Source of the DNA: Takakia lepidozioides
Lineage: Eukaryota > Streptophyta > Takakiopsida > Takakiales > Takakiaceae
Direction of reading: 5' to 3'
Assembly: GCA_030704615.1 (NCBI GenBank)
Contig: CM060731.1
Span: 23,312,001-23,376,000, forward strand
DNA: 64,000 nucleotides
Positions 10,891 to 21,450 of the stretch are shown piece after piece; the stretch's first letter is position 1; each line of letters begins with the position of its first letter. The notes beneath the pieces were generated by a model, which saw only the letters and a list, made by a program, of their open reading frames with translations, was not told where the DNA came from and ran no database searches. A program made the position numbers and the translations under genes.

Positions 10891-12145
10891 GTCTCTCATG
10901 TGGGCATGTGTACTTTGCAGGGCTGTTTTTGGAGAAGTGCTCATTTTTCTGTGCCTTTGGCATGTCCGGCGGGCTTGGGTGAAGCAATCATGCGCGAAAA
11001 CCAAAGATCAATCACTGCCGCAATCTTGCTAAAGGATATGGGGAGACCTCATGTACTGTAGAGATGGACCAAGCGATTTGTATCAGGACTGACAACATAC
11101 ACACATACATGAGCACATTGTCCCAGCAGATGGGATACTGATTCCAAGATGAAACACAGCCAGAAATTTACCAGATGCTGGCGAAAGAGGCAGGGAATTC
11201 ATGAGTTCTTTCGTTATTCCCTTTACTACTTCCTTACTGGCACCAATGACTCTACTAAATATGGAGAATACAAGTTTCTATAATCCAACCTCACCACCTG
11301 GTATGGATATTCCAGATTACCTTCAGCTCGTTATGACTACCCTTTCCCAACAACTCATGGTAAGATTTCAGAACTCTCTCTCTTGCTGGCCCACTCTATT
11401 TCTGGTGTCCAGCTTTGAGCTGTTCAAGCGTTCCGAAAACGTTCTTTCTCTTGAATATTATCCCCAGGGAAATTCTGCAAGGACCAAGGTGACATGTGAA
11501 GCTTCAGTATGCCTTCCAGACTAGAAAGGTTTGTTTGTCGATGAGAAGTTCGCAAAATTTCTAACTTGTTCTTTACATATGATTTGGCATGTGCAAGACA
11601 ACCAGATTAAGATATTGGCTACTTCCACAAGTGATAAACCAAACAGAGAGCAACTTAGCGTTAGAGCCTAGTTAAAGTATGATATTCGTGATGGTAGGTG
11701 GCCAAAGGAGCACATTACCTTGATAAACACCTCTCTGCTTGTCAAGCTCATATTTCACCTTGCTTCCTTTCCCAATCTCCACAACCTGCTTTAATAGACC
11801 TCTGAATAAGTAGTGTTTGGCTTGTGGGAGCTGTCATATGACATTCTATGCGTCTTTTGCTTTTAATGTACAATTTAGTACTACACATCTATTAGGGAGG
11901 AAACATAATATTTCAGTCTCTGCAATCTGTCCTCCACCTCATAGGGTGGGATGACTGGCAGAAAAGTGCACAAAGGGCTGCGCCGTTGTTGCAATTACTT
12001 GTGGAAGCTGGTGTTGCATGCAGTAGGGGTAATCAAGTTTAGACAGGTCAAGATTTGTGGTTCCTTCGTTTGAGTATGAGGATCACCCACTCAGACTGTC
12101 TATGGAGAGCTTGACCATTGTGACCAATAATGACATATATGTTTA
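10891..12145. repeat. Repeat segment related in inverted orientation to 29.64-30.8 kb
   Basis: Long blocks match the reverse complement of the segment at 29.64-30.8 kb. Examples are the GDSL-like fragment at 11200-11400, GTGATAAACCAAACAGAGAG near 11630, and the stretch from TGACTGGCAGAAAAGTGCAC (11951) to ACCAATAATGACAT (12144). The match stops at 12145. The other half of the same parental sequence appears at 13085-13337 in the opposite orientation, so this copy is split and rearranged. No intact gene is present. Confidence 0.75.
11200..11400 (+). pseudogene. GDSL-esterase-like relic fragment
   Basis: One frame reads IPDYLQLVMTTLSQQL, resembling the segment of plant GDSL esterases that precedes the 'LY..GARK' block. 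A related copy lies on the minus strand at 30471-30680. Neither has the catalytic blocks, and both are embedded in repeats. The similarity is short, so the family call is tentative. Confidence 0.4.
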
Positions 12146-13084
12146 TTTTTTTTGTTTTTATTTTTGTTTTTATAAATAAATGAAACAGAGAGGCCGTGGC
12201 ATGGGACTTTATATGGGGAAAAAAATAAAACCCCCATGAACGCCATGAGAGTCACACACTGTAGTGCGACCACCTCTTTGTCTCTCCGAGGCCAGATTTC
12301 GAAGTTCGTGATTTATTCCGTTTGCAGCGGAGTACTAACTAAACCCATACACCACAATCAGTGGAAATAATTGTTTGTTCCCATTTCACACAGGTGTGTA
12401 ACATGCCATGTAAACTAAGCCAACCCCTGCCACGCTCATGGCTATTTTCACACCATTCTTGCCTGGGGTGTGGACCATGGCGACCTTGCGATCAAGCAAT
12501 CCAGAGATGATGTGGAGGGGTTGTTAGTCATGGTGGGATGTTTTTTGTTGTCACCTCGTGCCCTGTTGATCAATACCAGTGAAGGTCACCCATATTTGAA
12601 CAATGATTTATAGTTCGTCACGAGCTACAAAAGTATTGTAATTAGGATGCCAGGAGCAGTACGGGTACCCAATTTGAGGCTTTAGGAACTTTAGGACGCA
12701 CTGCACGGCTTTCTCCCTTCTCACCACAACGCCATTTAAGGGTTGACGAGTTTAGGAACTTCCATTTGAGCCGCACAAGCTATTGAAAGAGTTCAAACAA
12801 CTTCTTGCATGACATTTTTGGACTAGCACTTGGAGCTTCAACACATGTGGGGAGGGAGGGAGGGAGGGAGGGAGAGGAGTGTGTGGTGTTGAAGATGATG
12901 CTCTGATCGAAAAGGAGCTGGTGATTGTAAACCTTGCCCTGCCCTTATCTCCAAGTGCAACCTAAAAAGAGGTGGCACTGCTTGTGCATGCAATACACCC
13001 TTAGTCTCAATGCATACAGGCATAATAAGTATCAATGACAGCTTACCAGGAAGAAGACCTGAGTTGGATGCAACAGGATAAAAA
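12146..13084. other. Repeat-rich intergenic stretch with an inverted partner near 15.2 kb
   Basis: No gene is seen. The block 12345-12480 (ACCACAATCAGTGGAAATAA ... GGGGTGTGGACC) recurs as its reverse complement at about 15190-15315, inside the left part of the CACTA element. The block 12545-12770 recurs inverted at about 30970-31190. A (GGGA)n run is at 12851-12872 and a T-rich run at 12150-12180. Confidence 0.55.
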
Positions 13085-13337
13085 CCGGCAGAAGGAAACA
13101 TTTCAGAGAGAAGCTGATAAGCTTTGGGTTCAAAAGCAGTAGTTTTGCAGGAGTTCCATGAGCAAGGCTATACGTTGAACGAAAGCAAATGACGGTTTGT
13201 CTGTAAAATCTTTAAACTTTGTGAGAAGGTTTCTGGTTGGTGAATGGAGAGGGCTGAGGAGATCTCAGAGATATCTTGGTCATACTTCTCACCGCACTGG
13301 GTGTCGCAGGGTGCTTGCCTCTGCCATTTAACTATCA
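13085..13337 (+). repeat. Partial direct copy of 29.41-29.66 kb, ending exactly at a CACTA terminus
   Basis: The stretch from CCGGCAGAAGGAAACATTTC to GCCATTTAACTAT matches 29411-29660 in the same orientation. In the other copy the sequence runs on as GTCATTATTGGTCAG; here it is replaced by CACTAGAAGAGAAACCGG. The uninterrupted copy therefore behaves as an empty site for the insertion. Confidence 0.8.
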
Positions 13338-13482
13338 CTAGAAGAGAAACCGGCTTTTTCCACGGCTCTGCCATCTCACACCTGGCACATTCCATGGCTT
13401 TTATCACGGGTCTATACACTGAGCCAAGGTGTGGGTCTAAATATGCCCTAACTCTGGGGTATCTCACAAGCTCTTCAGACCC
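13338..13482 (+). mobile_element. Truncated CACTA transposon end
   Basis: The sequence begins CACTAGAAGAGAAACCGGCT, a CACTA/EnSpm-type terminus. About 140 bp of subterminal sequence follows that is nearly the same as the left end of the full element at 15062. It then stops abruptly and joins unrelated repeat sequence. No partner terminus lies nearby, so it is a remnant. Confidence 0.8.
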
Positions 13483-14624
13483 ATTACTCAAACCCCCCAA
13501 GTCTCCAATTGTACATGGGCATTAGTTGGGTTCAATGTCACATCCTCAGTATCCTCCATTAGCTCTGAATGTGTAATCATCTTCTCCCCGTCAACTACAA
13601 CTTCTGGCTTTGGCTCTGGCAACCGGTGCCCATCTTTAAGCCCTGACTGAGAGTCATGGTGCCTAAGAATCTACAAAGACAAACCGGAAGCCCATACTTT
13701 TCGCATTCTTCATTACCTCGTCCTAGATGGCAAAAATCTCAGAAAGTCCTCCGGAGATATCCAGTACTGTAGAAGCACATGTATCCCCTCAGGCATTGAG
13801 ACCACTTCTCCATGAGAGAATCCCTCCAACCTATGGGGACAACATCCCAATAGTCGAAGGTTTGGATTTACTTTGGGCGGTGTGTACAACATCCAATATT
13901 GTTTGCATGTGTTTTCCGCCATCCTCTTTCCGCTCCTTGATACAGAGAATGTTGTCCACTCTAGTCAGAATCTTGGATGACTTCTGAACCCGTCAAGATG
14001 ATTGGCCTTCTTCCACATGGCTACACACACTGTGCAACGCTCCGACTGTCTCAGGAATCGGAGGCGCATCCGCAACTCCACCATAGCTCCTTTTCGTCCT
14101 CTTTCCAGTTCCCAAACAAGGCCTTCATCGTCTTCCACACAGTTGTAGACTGATCTGAACTCCTGCGGAACCACTTCCTCAGTTGGACTCACGGTTTGTG
14201 AGCGCCTCCGGCATCGAAGCTCAACAGCCAGCAAATAGCTCTCAGTTGTATTATAAATAAATTGATTCTCGCAAACAGCTCCGTTGGTGACAATGGGTTG
14301 AAAACCTAGCCCAAGTCCCCCTTGTGTGTGAAGGAAGAAATTTATAGGATGCTTTCAAATTGCCTTCGTGTGTTGTTGCAGCTTCCGCTGGAGGCACAGC
14401 CGCATCTTTCTCCCTGTCCGCAACGAAGCTGGCTATGGGTGCAAGGGAATCCTTGCTAGCAACAACAAGAGACTTTGAGGATAGGGATGGAGACTCTGCA
14501 GTACCTTGGCTGCTTATGTTCCCCATGTGGGATGGCCCTCTCACGCGAGCAGCAGATGCAGCACACAGCACCCAATTCAGAGGCCTACACACTGGATGCA
14601 CGCCGCCACAACAAACGCACCTTG
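13483..14624. repeat. Mosaic of repeat pieces shared with 31.3-31.7 kb and 36.3 kb
   Basis: The block 13530-13710 recurs in the same orientation at 31338-31515. The block 14510-14620 recurs at 31590-31700. The block around 13910-14010 (CTTGATACAGAGAATG ... GGCCTTCTTCCACATGG) recurs inverted at 36320-36430. Open frames in this region are short and do not match a family I recognise. Confidence 0.65.
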
Positions 14625-15061
14625 ATCAGCCCCCGGGGCTTTAAGCACTTTAAGGCTCTGGAGGGCATCCTGTAATTCCATCAATTTGAAAGGCACATTG
14701 AGAGAGTTAGATTGTTCTGGCGAGAGTAGGGGGGGGGATCATACTGCACACCACATCTCTAGCATTCAGGGAGGCAAGAGAATCAGGCTCTGAAGAAAAA
14801 AGAGCTGAAAAATAATCTCTAGCAATGGAAGAAAGCAACTTTGGGTGAGAGCGAGGGACCATGGACTTGTCATATAAACAACTGATTCCCTGACCAACCA
14901 TCCTTTGTCGGGCTTTAAGAAAAAAATAACGGTTCATTTTTTCACCTTTCAACGACCAATTGATCCTAGCCTTCATTCTCATGAGCGGTCCTTAGAAAGG
15001 TGCACAGCTGAAAGCTTGGCTTTAGCTTCCATCAAGGAAACAAGAGTTTGAGGCCCCTGCT
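14625..15061 (-). mobile_element. LINE retrotransposon, part 2 (start of reverse transcriptase)
   Basis: On the minus strand this reads the linker and start of a plant L1-type reverse transcriptase: INWSLKGEKMNRYFFLKARQ, then SLNVPFKLMELQDAL..LKVLKAPG, the conserved block that opens the RT domain. Its 5' end joins in frame with the LINE sequence at 21451 if the CACTA element between them is removed (WLERGQQ / QGPQTLVSLMEAKAKL). A small frameshift lies near 14985, and the RT is truncated at about 14625, so the LINE is dead. Confidence 0.8.
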
Positions 15062-15091
15062 CACTAGGAGAGAAACCGGCTTTTTCCACAG
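15062..15091 (+). repeat. Left terminal inverted repeat of the CACTA element
   Basis: About 30 bp, CACTAGGAGAGAAACCGGCT followed by TTTTCCACAG, pairs with the right end with two differences. The same terminus opens the remnant at 13338. Confidence 0.88.
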
Positions 15092-15599
15092 TTCTGTCAT
15101 CTCACACCTGGCACATTCCACGGCTTTTATCACGGGTCTGTACACTGAGCCAAGGTGTGGGTCTAAATATGCCCTAACTGTGGGGTGTCTCACATGTGGT
15201 CCACACCCCAAACAGCCATGAGCGTGGCAGGGGTTGGCTTAATTTACATGGCATGTTACACACCTTTGTGAAATGGGAACATACAATTATTTCCACTGAT
15301 TGTGGTGTATGGGGAGTTTGAGAATGATGCCCTTGGAAAATGATTATGAACTTCATGTTCATGTTTAGAAATCTGCACGATGGTACTAGCAAGTGAAGAA
15401 TACACCCCATTTTCAATCTCTACATTATGAAGTCTATAATGCCCTTGGTGAAATGAGCATGGGGATCGCATTCAAAGGTGGCCCCGTTCCGTTGCAACCT
15501 ATGACACAACTAAGACAAATAGGCATAGGCATGATTTACACTTTTTGCCACAAATCACTTGCATCATCCTTACATTGAACTCCTTGTTTATGTGACATG

Positions 15600-16110
15600 C
15601 TTGGACTTTGTCATCTCACACATCAAAGAAAAAACCAGAATATTTCGAAAAAATCCTAACCTAAAAATCCTAACCTAAATTTACTAATAAGTGTTCAAAC
15701 CAGCCCAATGGTAATATATTTTATTACCATTATCAAATGTTTGTCTACGTGGTGTTTTGGTTTTCTAGACAAGTCTAATAGCAGGACTTTAGCCTCTGAC
15801 CTAGAATGAATCAAAGTGCAAAAGGTTAAAAAATCAAAAAGTTGCTAAAAAGGTTGCCCATTAGGTTTAAAAAAGTTAAAAAGTTGCTAATAAGGTTGCC
15901 CACTAGGGTAATCGTGAACACAGAGGAGGGCTGGGACTTGGCGTTTTTTTTTGGTTCCCTACGCCACATTATGTAGCCGAGGGATGGAACGCGATGATCG
16001 CAGGATATGCAGGGGCGGGGGATGGAGGCGTTGAGCAAATGATGCAGGAAGGAGGAGAGGAGGAGGAGATGAGAGGAGGAGAAGCTCGCAACATTCTTGC
16101 GAGCTTGCCG
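15600..16110. other. CACTA interior without recognised genes
   Basis: This stretch is AT-rich and contains a short local duplication (AAAAAGTTGCTAA.AAGGTTGCCCA twice, near 15835-15900). No coding sequence is recognised. Confidence 0.4.
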
Positions 16111-16330
16111 TTCTTGGGAGAGTTAGCTTGGTCATAGCAGGCCGTGTTTCAATCTATGCCTACTCAGCTACACCGTGGTGGTTCGATCTCACAGACCAAT
16201 CCGACATTACCTGACTACAGACACAAGTAGCACACTCAAGAGGTCTTTTTGGGTTGATGGTCGGTCAAGTCATGACACAACCTCAAGGACAATGTGGTGA
16301 GGGCATCTTCTTCTTTGCCGTATTTCAACC
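16110..16330 (+). pseudogene. Captured OSB-like (PDF-motif) fragment
   Basis: The stretch GGGAGAGTTAGCTTGGTC ... CCGACATTACCTGACTACAG ... TTTTTGGGTTGATGGTCGGT matches the reverse complement of 50280-50530, upstream of the PPR-DYW gene, where it encodes a weak PDF-motif tail (SFWVDGRLNPPWV). Here it joins directly to PPR sequence at about 16330, so the segment between was lost during or after capture. Confidence 0.7.
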
Positions 16331-19300
16331 TGTTTTGCCCTCTCACATCATGTTTGTGTGCATTGCAATGCTTGTGCAACCCTGGCAACCCTTGAGAAGG
16401 GCAAAGAGGTGCATGGGGATATCATCAAAGCTGGAATTGTACCTAATGTCATTCTAAATACTGCCTTGGCAGCTCTAGAAAAGGGGAAGGAGGTCCGTGG
16501 TGACATCTTCAGAGCTGGAATTGTACCAAATGTCATTTTGAACAATACCCTAGTGGACATGTATGCAAAATGTGGGTGCATCGGGGATGCAAAGGGAGTG
16601 TTCAACACTATGGCTGAACGAGATGTGGTGTCATGGAGTGCAATGCTGGTATGCACAGCAGGGACGTGGGATGGAGGCTTTGGAGACCTATGAGCAAATG
16701 ATGGGGGAAGGGGTCCAGCCTGGCCACATTATGTTTGTATGCATTGCAGGCCTGACAGCCCTGGAGAAGGGCAAAGAGGTGCATGGGGATATCATCAAAG
16801 CTGGAATTGTACCTAATGTCATTCGAAACACTGCCCTGGCAGTTCCATGGTGACACCTTCAGAGCTGGAATTGTACCAAATGTCATTTTGAACAATACCC
16901 TCGTGGACATGTATGCAAAATGTGGGTGCATCGAGGATGCAAAGGGAGTGTTCAACACTATGGCTGAACAAAATGTGGTGTCGTGGAGTGCGATGCTTGC
17001 AGGGTATGCAAAGCAGGGACATGGGATGGAGGCTTTGGAGACCTATGAGCAACTGATGGGGGAAGGGGTCGAGCCCGGCCACATCATGTTTGTATGCATT
17101 GCAGGCCTGGCAGCCCTAGAGAAGGGCAAAGAGGTGCATGGGAATATCATAAAAGCTGGAATTGTACTGCCTTGGCAGCTCTGGAAAAAGGGAAGGAGGT
17201 CTAGGGTGACATCTTCAGAGCTGGAATTGTACCAAATGTCATTTTGAACAATACCCTAGTGGATATGTAGGCAAAATGTGGGTGCATCGGGGATGCAAAA
17301 GGGAGTGTTCAACTCTATGGCTGAACGAGATGTGGTGTCGTGGAGTGCGATGCTTGTAGGGTATGCACAACAGGGACGTGGGATGGAGGCTTTGGAGACC
17401 TATGAGCAAATGATGGGGGAAGGGGTCCAGCCCAGCCACATCATGTTTGTATGCATTGTAGGCCTGGCAACCCTGGAGAAGGGTAAAGAGGTGCATGGGG
17501 ATATCATCAAAGCTGGAATTGTACCTAATGTCATTTGAAACACTGCCCCGGCAGTTTCATGGTGACACCTTCAGAGCTGGAATTGTACCAAATGTCATTT
17601 TGAACAATACCCTCGTGGACATGTATGCAAAATGTGGGTGCATCAAGGATGCAAAGGGAGTGTTCAACACTATGGCTGAACGAAATGTGGTGTCGTGGAG
17701 TGCGATGCTTGCAGGGTATGCAAAGCAGGGACATGGGATGGGGGCTTTGGAGACCTATGAGCAACTGATGGGGGAAGGGGTCGAGCCCGGCCACATCATG
17801 TTTGTATGCATTGTAGGCCTGCCAGCCCTGGAGAAGGGCAAAGAGGTGCATGGGGATATCATCAAAGCTGGAATTGTACTGCCCTGGCAGCTCTGGAAAA
17901 AGGGAAGGAGGTCCAGGGTGACACCTTCAGAGCTGGAATTGTACCAAATGTCATTTTGAACAATACCCTAGTGGATATGTAGGCAAAATGTGGGTTCCTC
18001 GGGGATGCAAAAGGGAGTGTTCAACACTATGGCAGAACGAGATGTGGTGTCGTGGAGTGCAATGCTTGTAGGGTATGCACAACAGGGACGTGGGATGGAG
18101 GCTTTGGAGACCTATGAGCAAATGATGGGGGAAGGGGTCCAGCCCAGCCACATCATGTTTGTATGCATTGTAGGCCTGGCAGCCCTAGAGAAGGGTAAAG
18201 AGGTGCATGGGGATATCATCAAAGCTGGAATTGTACCTAATGTCATTGGAAACACTGCCCTGGCAGCTCTGGAAAAGGGGAAGGAGGTCCGTGGTGACAT
18301 CTTCAGAGCTGGAATTGTACCAAATGTCATTCTGAACAATACCTTAGTGGACACGTATGCAAAATGTGGGTGCATCGGGGATGCAAAGGGAGTGTTCAAC
18401 ACTATGGCTAAACGAGATGTGTTGTCGTGGAGTGCGATGCTTACAGGGTATGCACAACAGGGACGTGGGATGGAGGCTTTGGAGACCTATGAGCAACTGA
18501 AGGGGGAAGGGGTCCAGCCCGGCCACATCATGTTTGTATGCATTGCAAGCCTGACAACCCTGGAGAAGGGCAAAGAGGTGCATGGGGATATCATCAAAGC
18601 TGGAATTGTACCAAATGTCATTTTGAACAATACCCTAGTGGACACGTAGGCAAAATGTGGGTGCATCGGGGATGCAAAGGGAGTGTTCAACACTATGGCT
18701 GAATGAGATGTGGTGTCGTGGAGTGCGATGCTTGTAGGGTATGCACAACAGGGACGTGGGATGGAGGCTTTGGAGACCTATGAGCAAATGATGGGGGAAG
18801 GGGTTTAGCCCGGCCACATCATGTTTGTATGCATTGCAAGCCTGACAACCCTGGAGAAGGGCAAAGAGGTGCATGGGGATATCATCAAAGCTGGAATTGT
18901 ACCAAATGTCATTTTGAACAATACCCTAGTGGACACGTAGGCAAAATGTGGGTGCATCGGGGATGCAAAGGGAGTGTTCAACACTATGGCTAAATGAGAT
19001 GTGGTGTCGTGGAGTGCGATGCTTGTAGGGTATGCACAACAGGGACGTGGGATGGAGGCTTTGAAGACCTATGAGCAAATGATGGGGGAAGGGGTTCAGC
19101 CCGGCCACATCATGTTTGTATGCATTGCAGGCTTGGCAGCCCTGGAGAAGGGCAAATAGGTGCATGGGGATATCATCAAAGCTGGAATTGTACCTAATGT
19201 CATTGGAAACACTACCCTGGCAGCTCTGGAAAAGGGGAAGGAGGTCCATGGTGACACCTTCAGAGCTGGAATTGTACCAAATGTCATTTTGAACAATACC

Positions 19301-20035
19301 CTAGTGGACATGTAGGCAAAATGTGGGTGCATCGGGGATGCAAAGGGAGTGTTCAACACTATGGCTGAACGAGATGTGGTGTCGTGGAGTGTGATGCTTG
19401 CAGGGTATGCACAGCAGGGACGTGGGATGGAGGCTTTGGAGACCCTCTTCTGGGCATGTGAAGATGCTTTGTGAGGCAGACAGACTGAAAGAGGCTCTAC
19501 AACCTTTAAACCAATGAGCATTTCAGTCACATTATCCAAAGTGGGTTCACACCAAGTGTTTTTCTCCTCAACCCCCTTGTGAACATGTATGTTAAGTGCA
19601 GGAGCATCATGAATGCACACCGAGTGTTCAACGGAACGCCTCAACGAACTTTGATCACGTTGAATATAATGTTGGCAGGATTTAACATGGGTGTGGTAGG
19701 AATGCTTTGGAGATCTATGAGCAACTGCTGCGCGAAGGGGTGAAGCCCAACCACATCACATTTGTTTGTAATGCATGTGCAAGCCTGGGAGCTCTGGAAA
19801 AGGGCAAAGAGGTCCATGGTGACATCGTCAAATCTGGAATTGTACCCAATGTCATTCTGAACACTGCCCTGGTGGACTGCATGTATGCCAAATGTGGGTG
19901 CATCGAGGATGCAAAGGAAGTGTTTGACAGTATGGCTGAACGAGATGTGGTGTCGTGGAGTGCGATGATTGCAGGATATGCACATCAAGGGCGCGGATGG
20001 AGGCTTTGGAAACCTATGAGCAATGATGCGGGAAG
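16330..20035 (+). pseudogene. Amplified array of dead PPR repeats inside the CACTA element
   Basis: About ten PPR triplet units lie head to tail, recognisable by GMEALETYEQ, EKGKEVHGDI, AGIVPNVIL and KGVFNTMAE. Landmarks (A.TGTAKGCAAAATGTGG) occur near 16560, 16908, 17263, 17620, 17974, 18351, 18642, 18933, 19309 and 19877. Five copies carry the same TAT to TAG stop before GCAAAATG. Most lack 12 nt relative to the intact gene (FVCIAGLAALEKG against FVCVCNACASLAALEKG), and two share an added A in GATGCAAAAGG. There is no start exon and no E or DYW domain. The tenth copy is closest to the intact gene. PPR proteins bind organellar RNA; this array cannot make one. Confidence 0.9.
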
Positions 20036-20850
20036 GGGTGATTCCCCGTGGAAAAATAGCTCCAAGAAACCTGCATGGGTAGATGGTCAACTGGAAGCCG
20101 CAGCAGCAGCGGCACAATTGATAAAATCAGGCAATGCTAATCAAGGCACAACCCATTTCACTCTGTTTTCCCCTCTTATCAGAATCACCCTAAATTTTCA
20201 TGTTTTAAGAATTCTCTGCAAGTTAGGTGGTTGAGTGAACCTTTGATAGTTTGGAGTGACTTTGACATGATACTGCCAAAGTGACAATAGAAAAGTATCC
20301 AGAAATAGGTAACAGAGAGGAGAAGCTGTGGAATGAATACTTTTCTGACCCCAGTCAATGTTGGGACAACCGTCTTGGAAGGTAAATGCCTTTGGATTAC
20401 ATAGTGGTAGATGCAATTGAGAATCAAAACTGGTGTGATAAGTTGAGTTGGGTGTTTGCTGGAACAAATCTAGGCTGCCATTGTCAGTTGCTAACAGTAA
20501 TGCAAGGATGTATGCATGATCTGTGCAGAGGTATGGATAGCTGAAGGAGCAAGGATAGAGTGTCATCCAAGATGGCCAGATTTCAAGCTCCAGATTACTT
20601 ATGATTCCCTGTGGAGGGTTAGCTACAAGAAACCTGCATGGGTAGATGGTACATAGTTTGGAGTGATTTTGACATGATACTGCCAAAGTGACAATAGGAA
20701 AGTATCCAGAAACATGTAACAGAGATGAGGAGAGGCTGTGGAATGAACGCTTTTCTGACCGCAGTCAAGGGTGGGACAACCGAGAGAAAAAGGTGAATGT
20801 CTATTAGATTACAGAGAGTAGGAGACGCAACTCAGCATAGACACTAAGGC
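20036..20850 (+). pseudogene. Captured OSB-like leader segments, two degenerate copies
   Basis: The sequence contains AAACCTGCATGGGTAGATGG twice (about 20069 and 20629) and WSDFDMILPK-type and PSQ.WDN-type coding relics. These match the leader repeats at 48.7-50.2 kb in inverted orientation. Stops and indels interrupt both copies. They show that the captured segment included the PDF-motif leader as well as PPR repeats. Confidence 0.7.
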
Positions 20851-21060
20851 AAACTCTCCTTCCCTGCAAAGGGCGTGTTTTGGTATCTGAGCGAATAAAT
20901 ATAATTTCTAAAAACATAATTTCAATATTTTGTTATTTAATAATGTTCTCATCCAGGCCACTGTCCATTTTTCCTATAATAATAATAATAATAATAACAA
21001 TAACAATAAATTAAATCCGTTAATATTCAAACTTAATATTGGAAAGCAAATAATAATTAA
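20851..21060. repeat. AT-rich spacer with an (ATA)n microsatellite
   Basis: A run of ATA triplets grading into ACA triplets lies at 20978-21008. The rest is AT-rich and non-coding. Confidence 0.6.
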
Positions 21061-21450
21061 TTAATGTGTACCACCACACAGGAACGAATACGTGTTGCAT
21101 AGTGACTTGTCGAAGGTGTGAAATATGACACGTGTCGCATAGTGGCTTGTTCAAGGTGTGAAATCCGCTGTGAAACATGCCACACTGGCCTTTTTCACAC
21201 TTTGCCATGTCAGCTATGCCATCGGCCATGTCACCATGCACCCCGTGAAAAAAACCCACCCATGGAAAAAGCCTCGTGTGGAAAAAGCCACCCGTGGACT
21301 TTTCCATAGGGCCACCCGAGAGCCAAGCCGTCCACGGGGTGTCCGAAAGCACTACTCGTTCCTTACACCCACGGCAGGTGTGGACTGTGGCTGATTCCAC
21401 AGCAAAAAATGTGGAAAAAACCGTGGAAAAAGCCGGTTTCTCTTCTAGTG
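21061..21450. repeat. Right subterminal repeats and terminal inverted repeat of the CACTA element
   Basis: A 40-bp tandem pair (CGTGTTGCATAGTGACTTGT near 21091, and a variant near 21131) is followed by many copies of GTGGAAAAA / TTTTTCCAC and CCACGGG in both orientations. The terminus CGTGGAAAAAGCCGGTTTCTCTTCTAGTG ends at 21450. Arrays of short motifs near the ends are the usual binding region for CACTA-encoded proteins. The frame open on the minus strand here is read-through from the LINE and not a gene. Confidence 0.8.

Larger units (their letters stand above)
15062..21450. mobile_element. Non-autonomous CACTA transposon carrying a captured PPR/OSB array
   Basis: The element starts CACTAGGAGAGAAACCGGCT at 15062. 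It ends at 21450 in the reverse complement of CACTAGAAGAGAAACCGGCT. The bases GCT flank it on both sides (15059-15061 and 21451-21453), the 3-bp duplication expected of CACTA elements. The host sequence on the two sides is one LINE, continuous in frame when the element is removed. Inside I see no transposase. There is left subterminal DNA, a block inverted relative to 12.4 kb, an OSB-like piece, the PPR pseudogene array (16330-20035), another OSB-like segment, an AT-rich part with (ATA)n, and right subterminal repeats. It must rely on transposase supplied elsewhere. Confidence 0.88.

Noticed and set aside
16330-20035. A functional PPR gene in the array
   Set aside because: Frames are interrupted in most units by shared stops and indels, and no N-terminus, E or DYW domain is present.
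15062-21450. CRISPR-like or satellite interpretation of the 290-360 bp repeats
   Set aside because: Units are coding-derived PPR motifs with codon-level relation to the intact gene, and the genome is eukaryotic.
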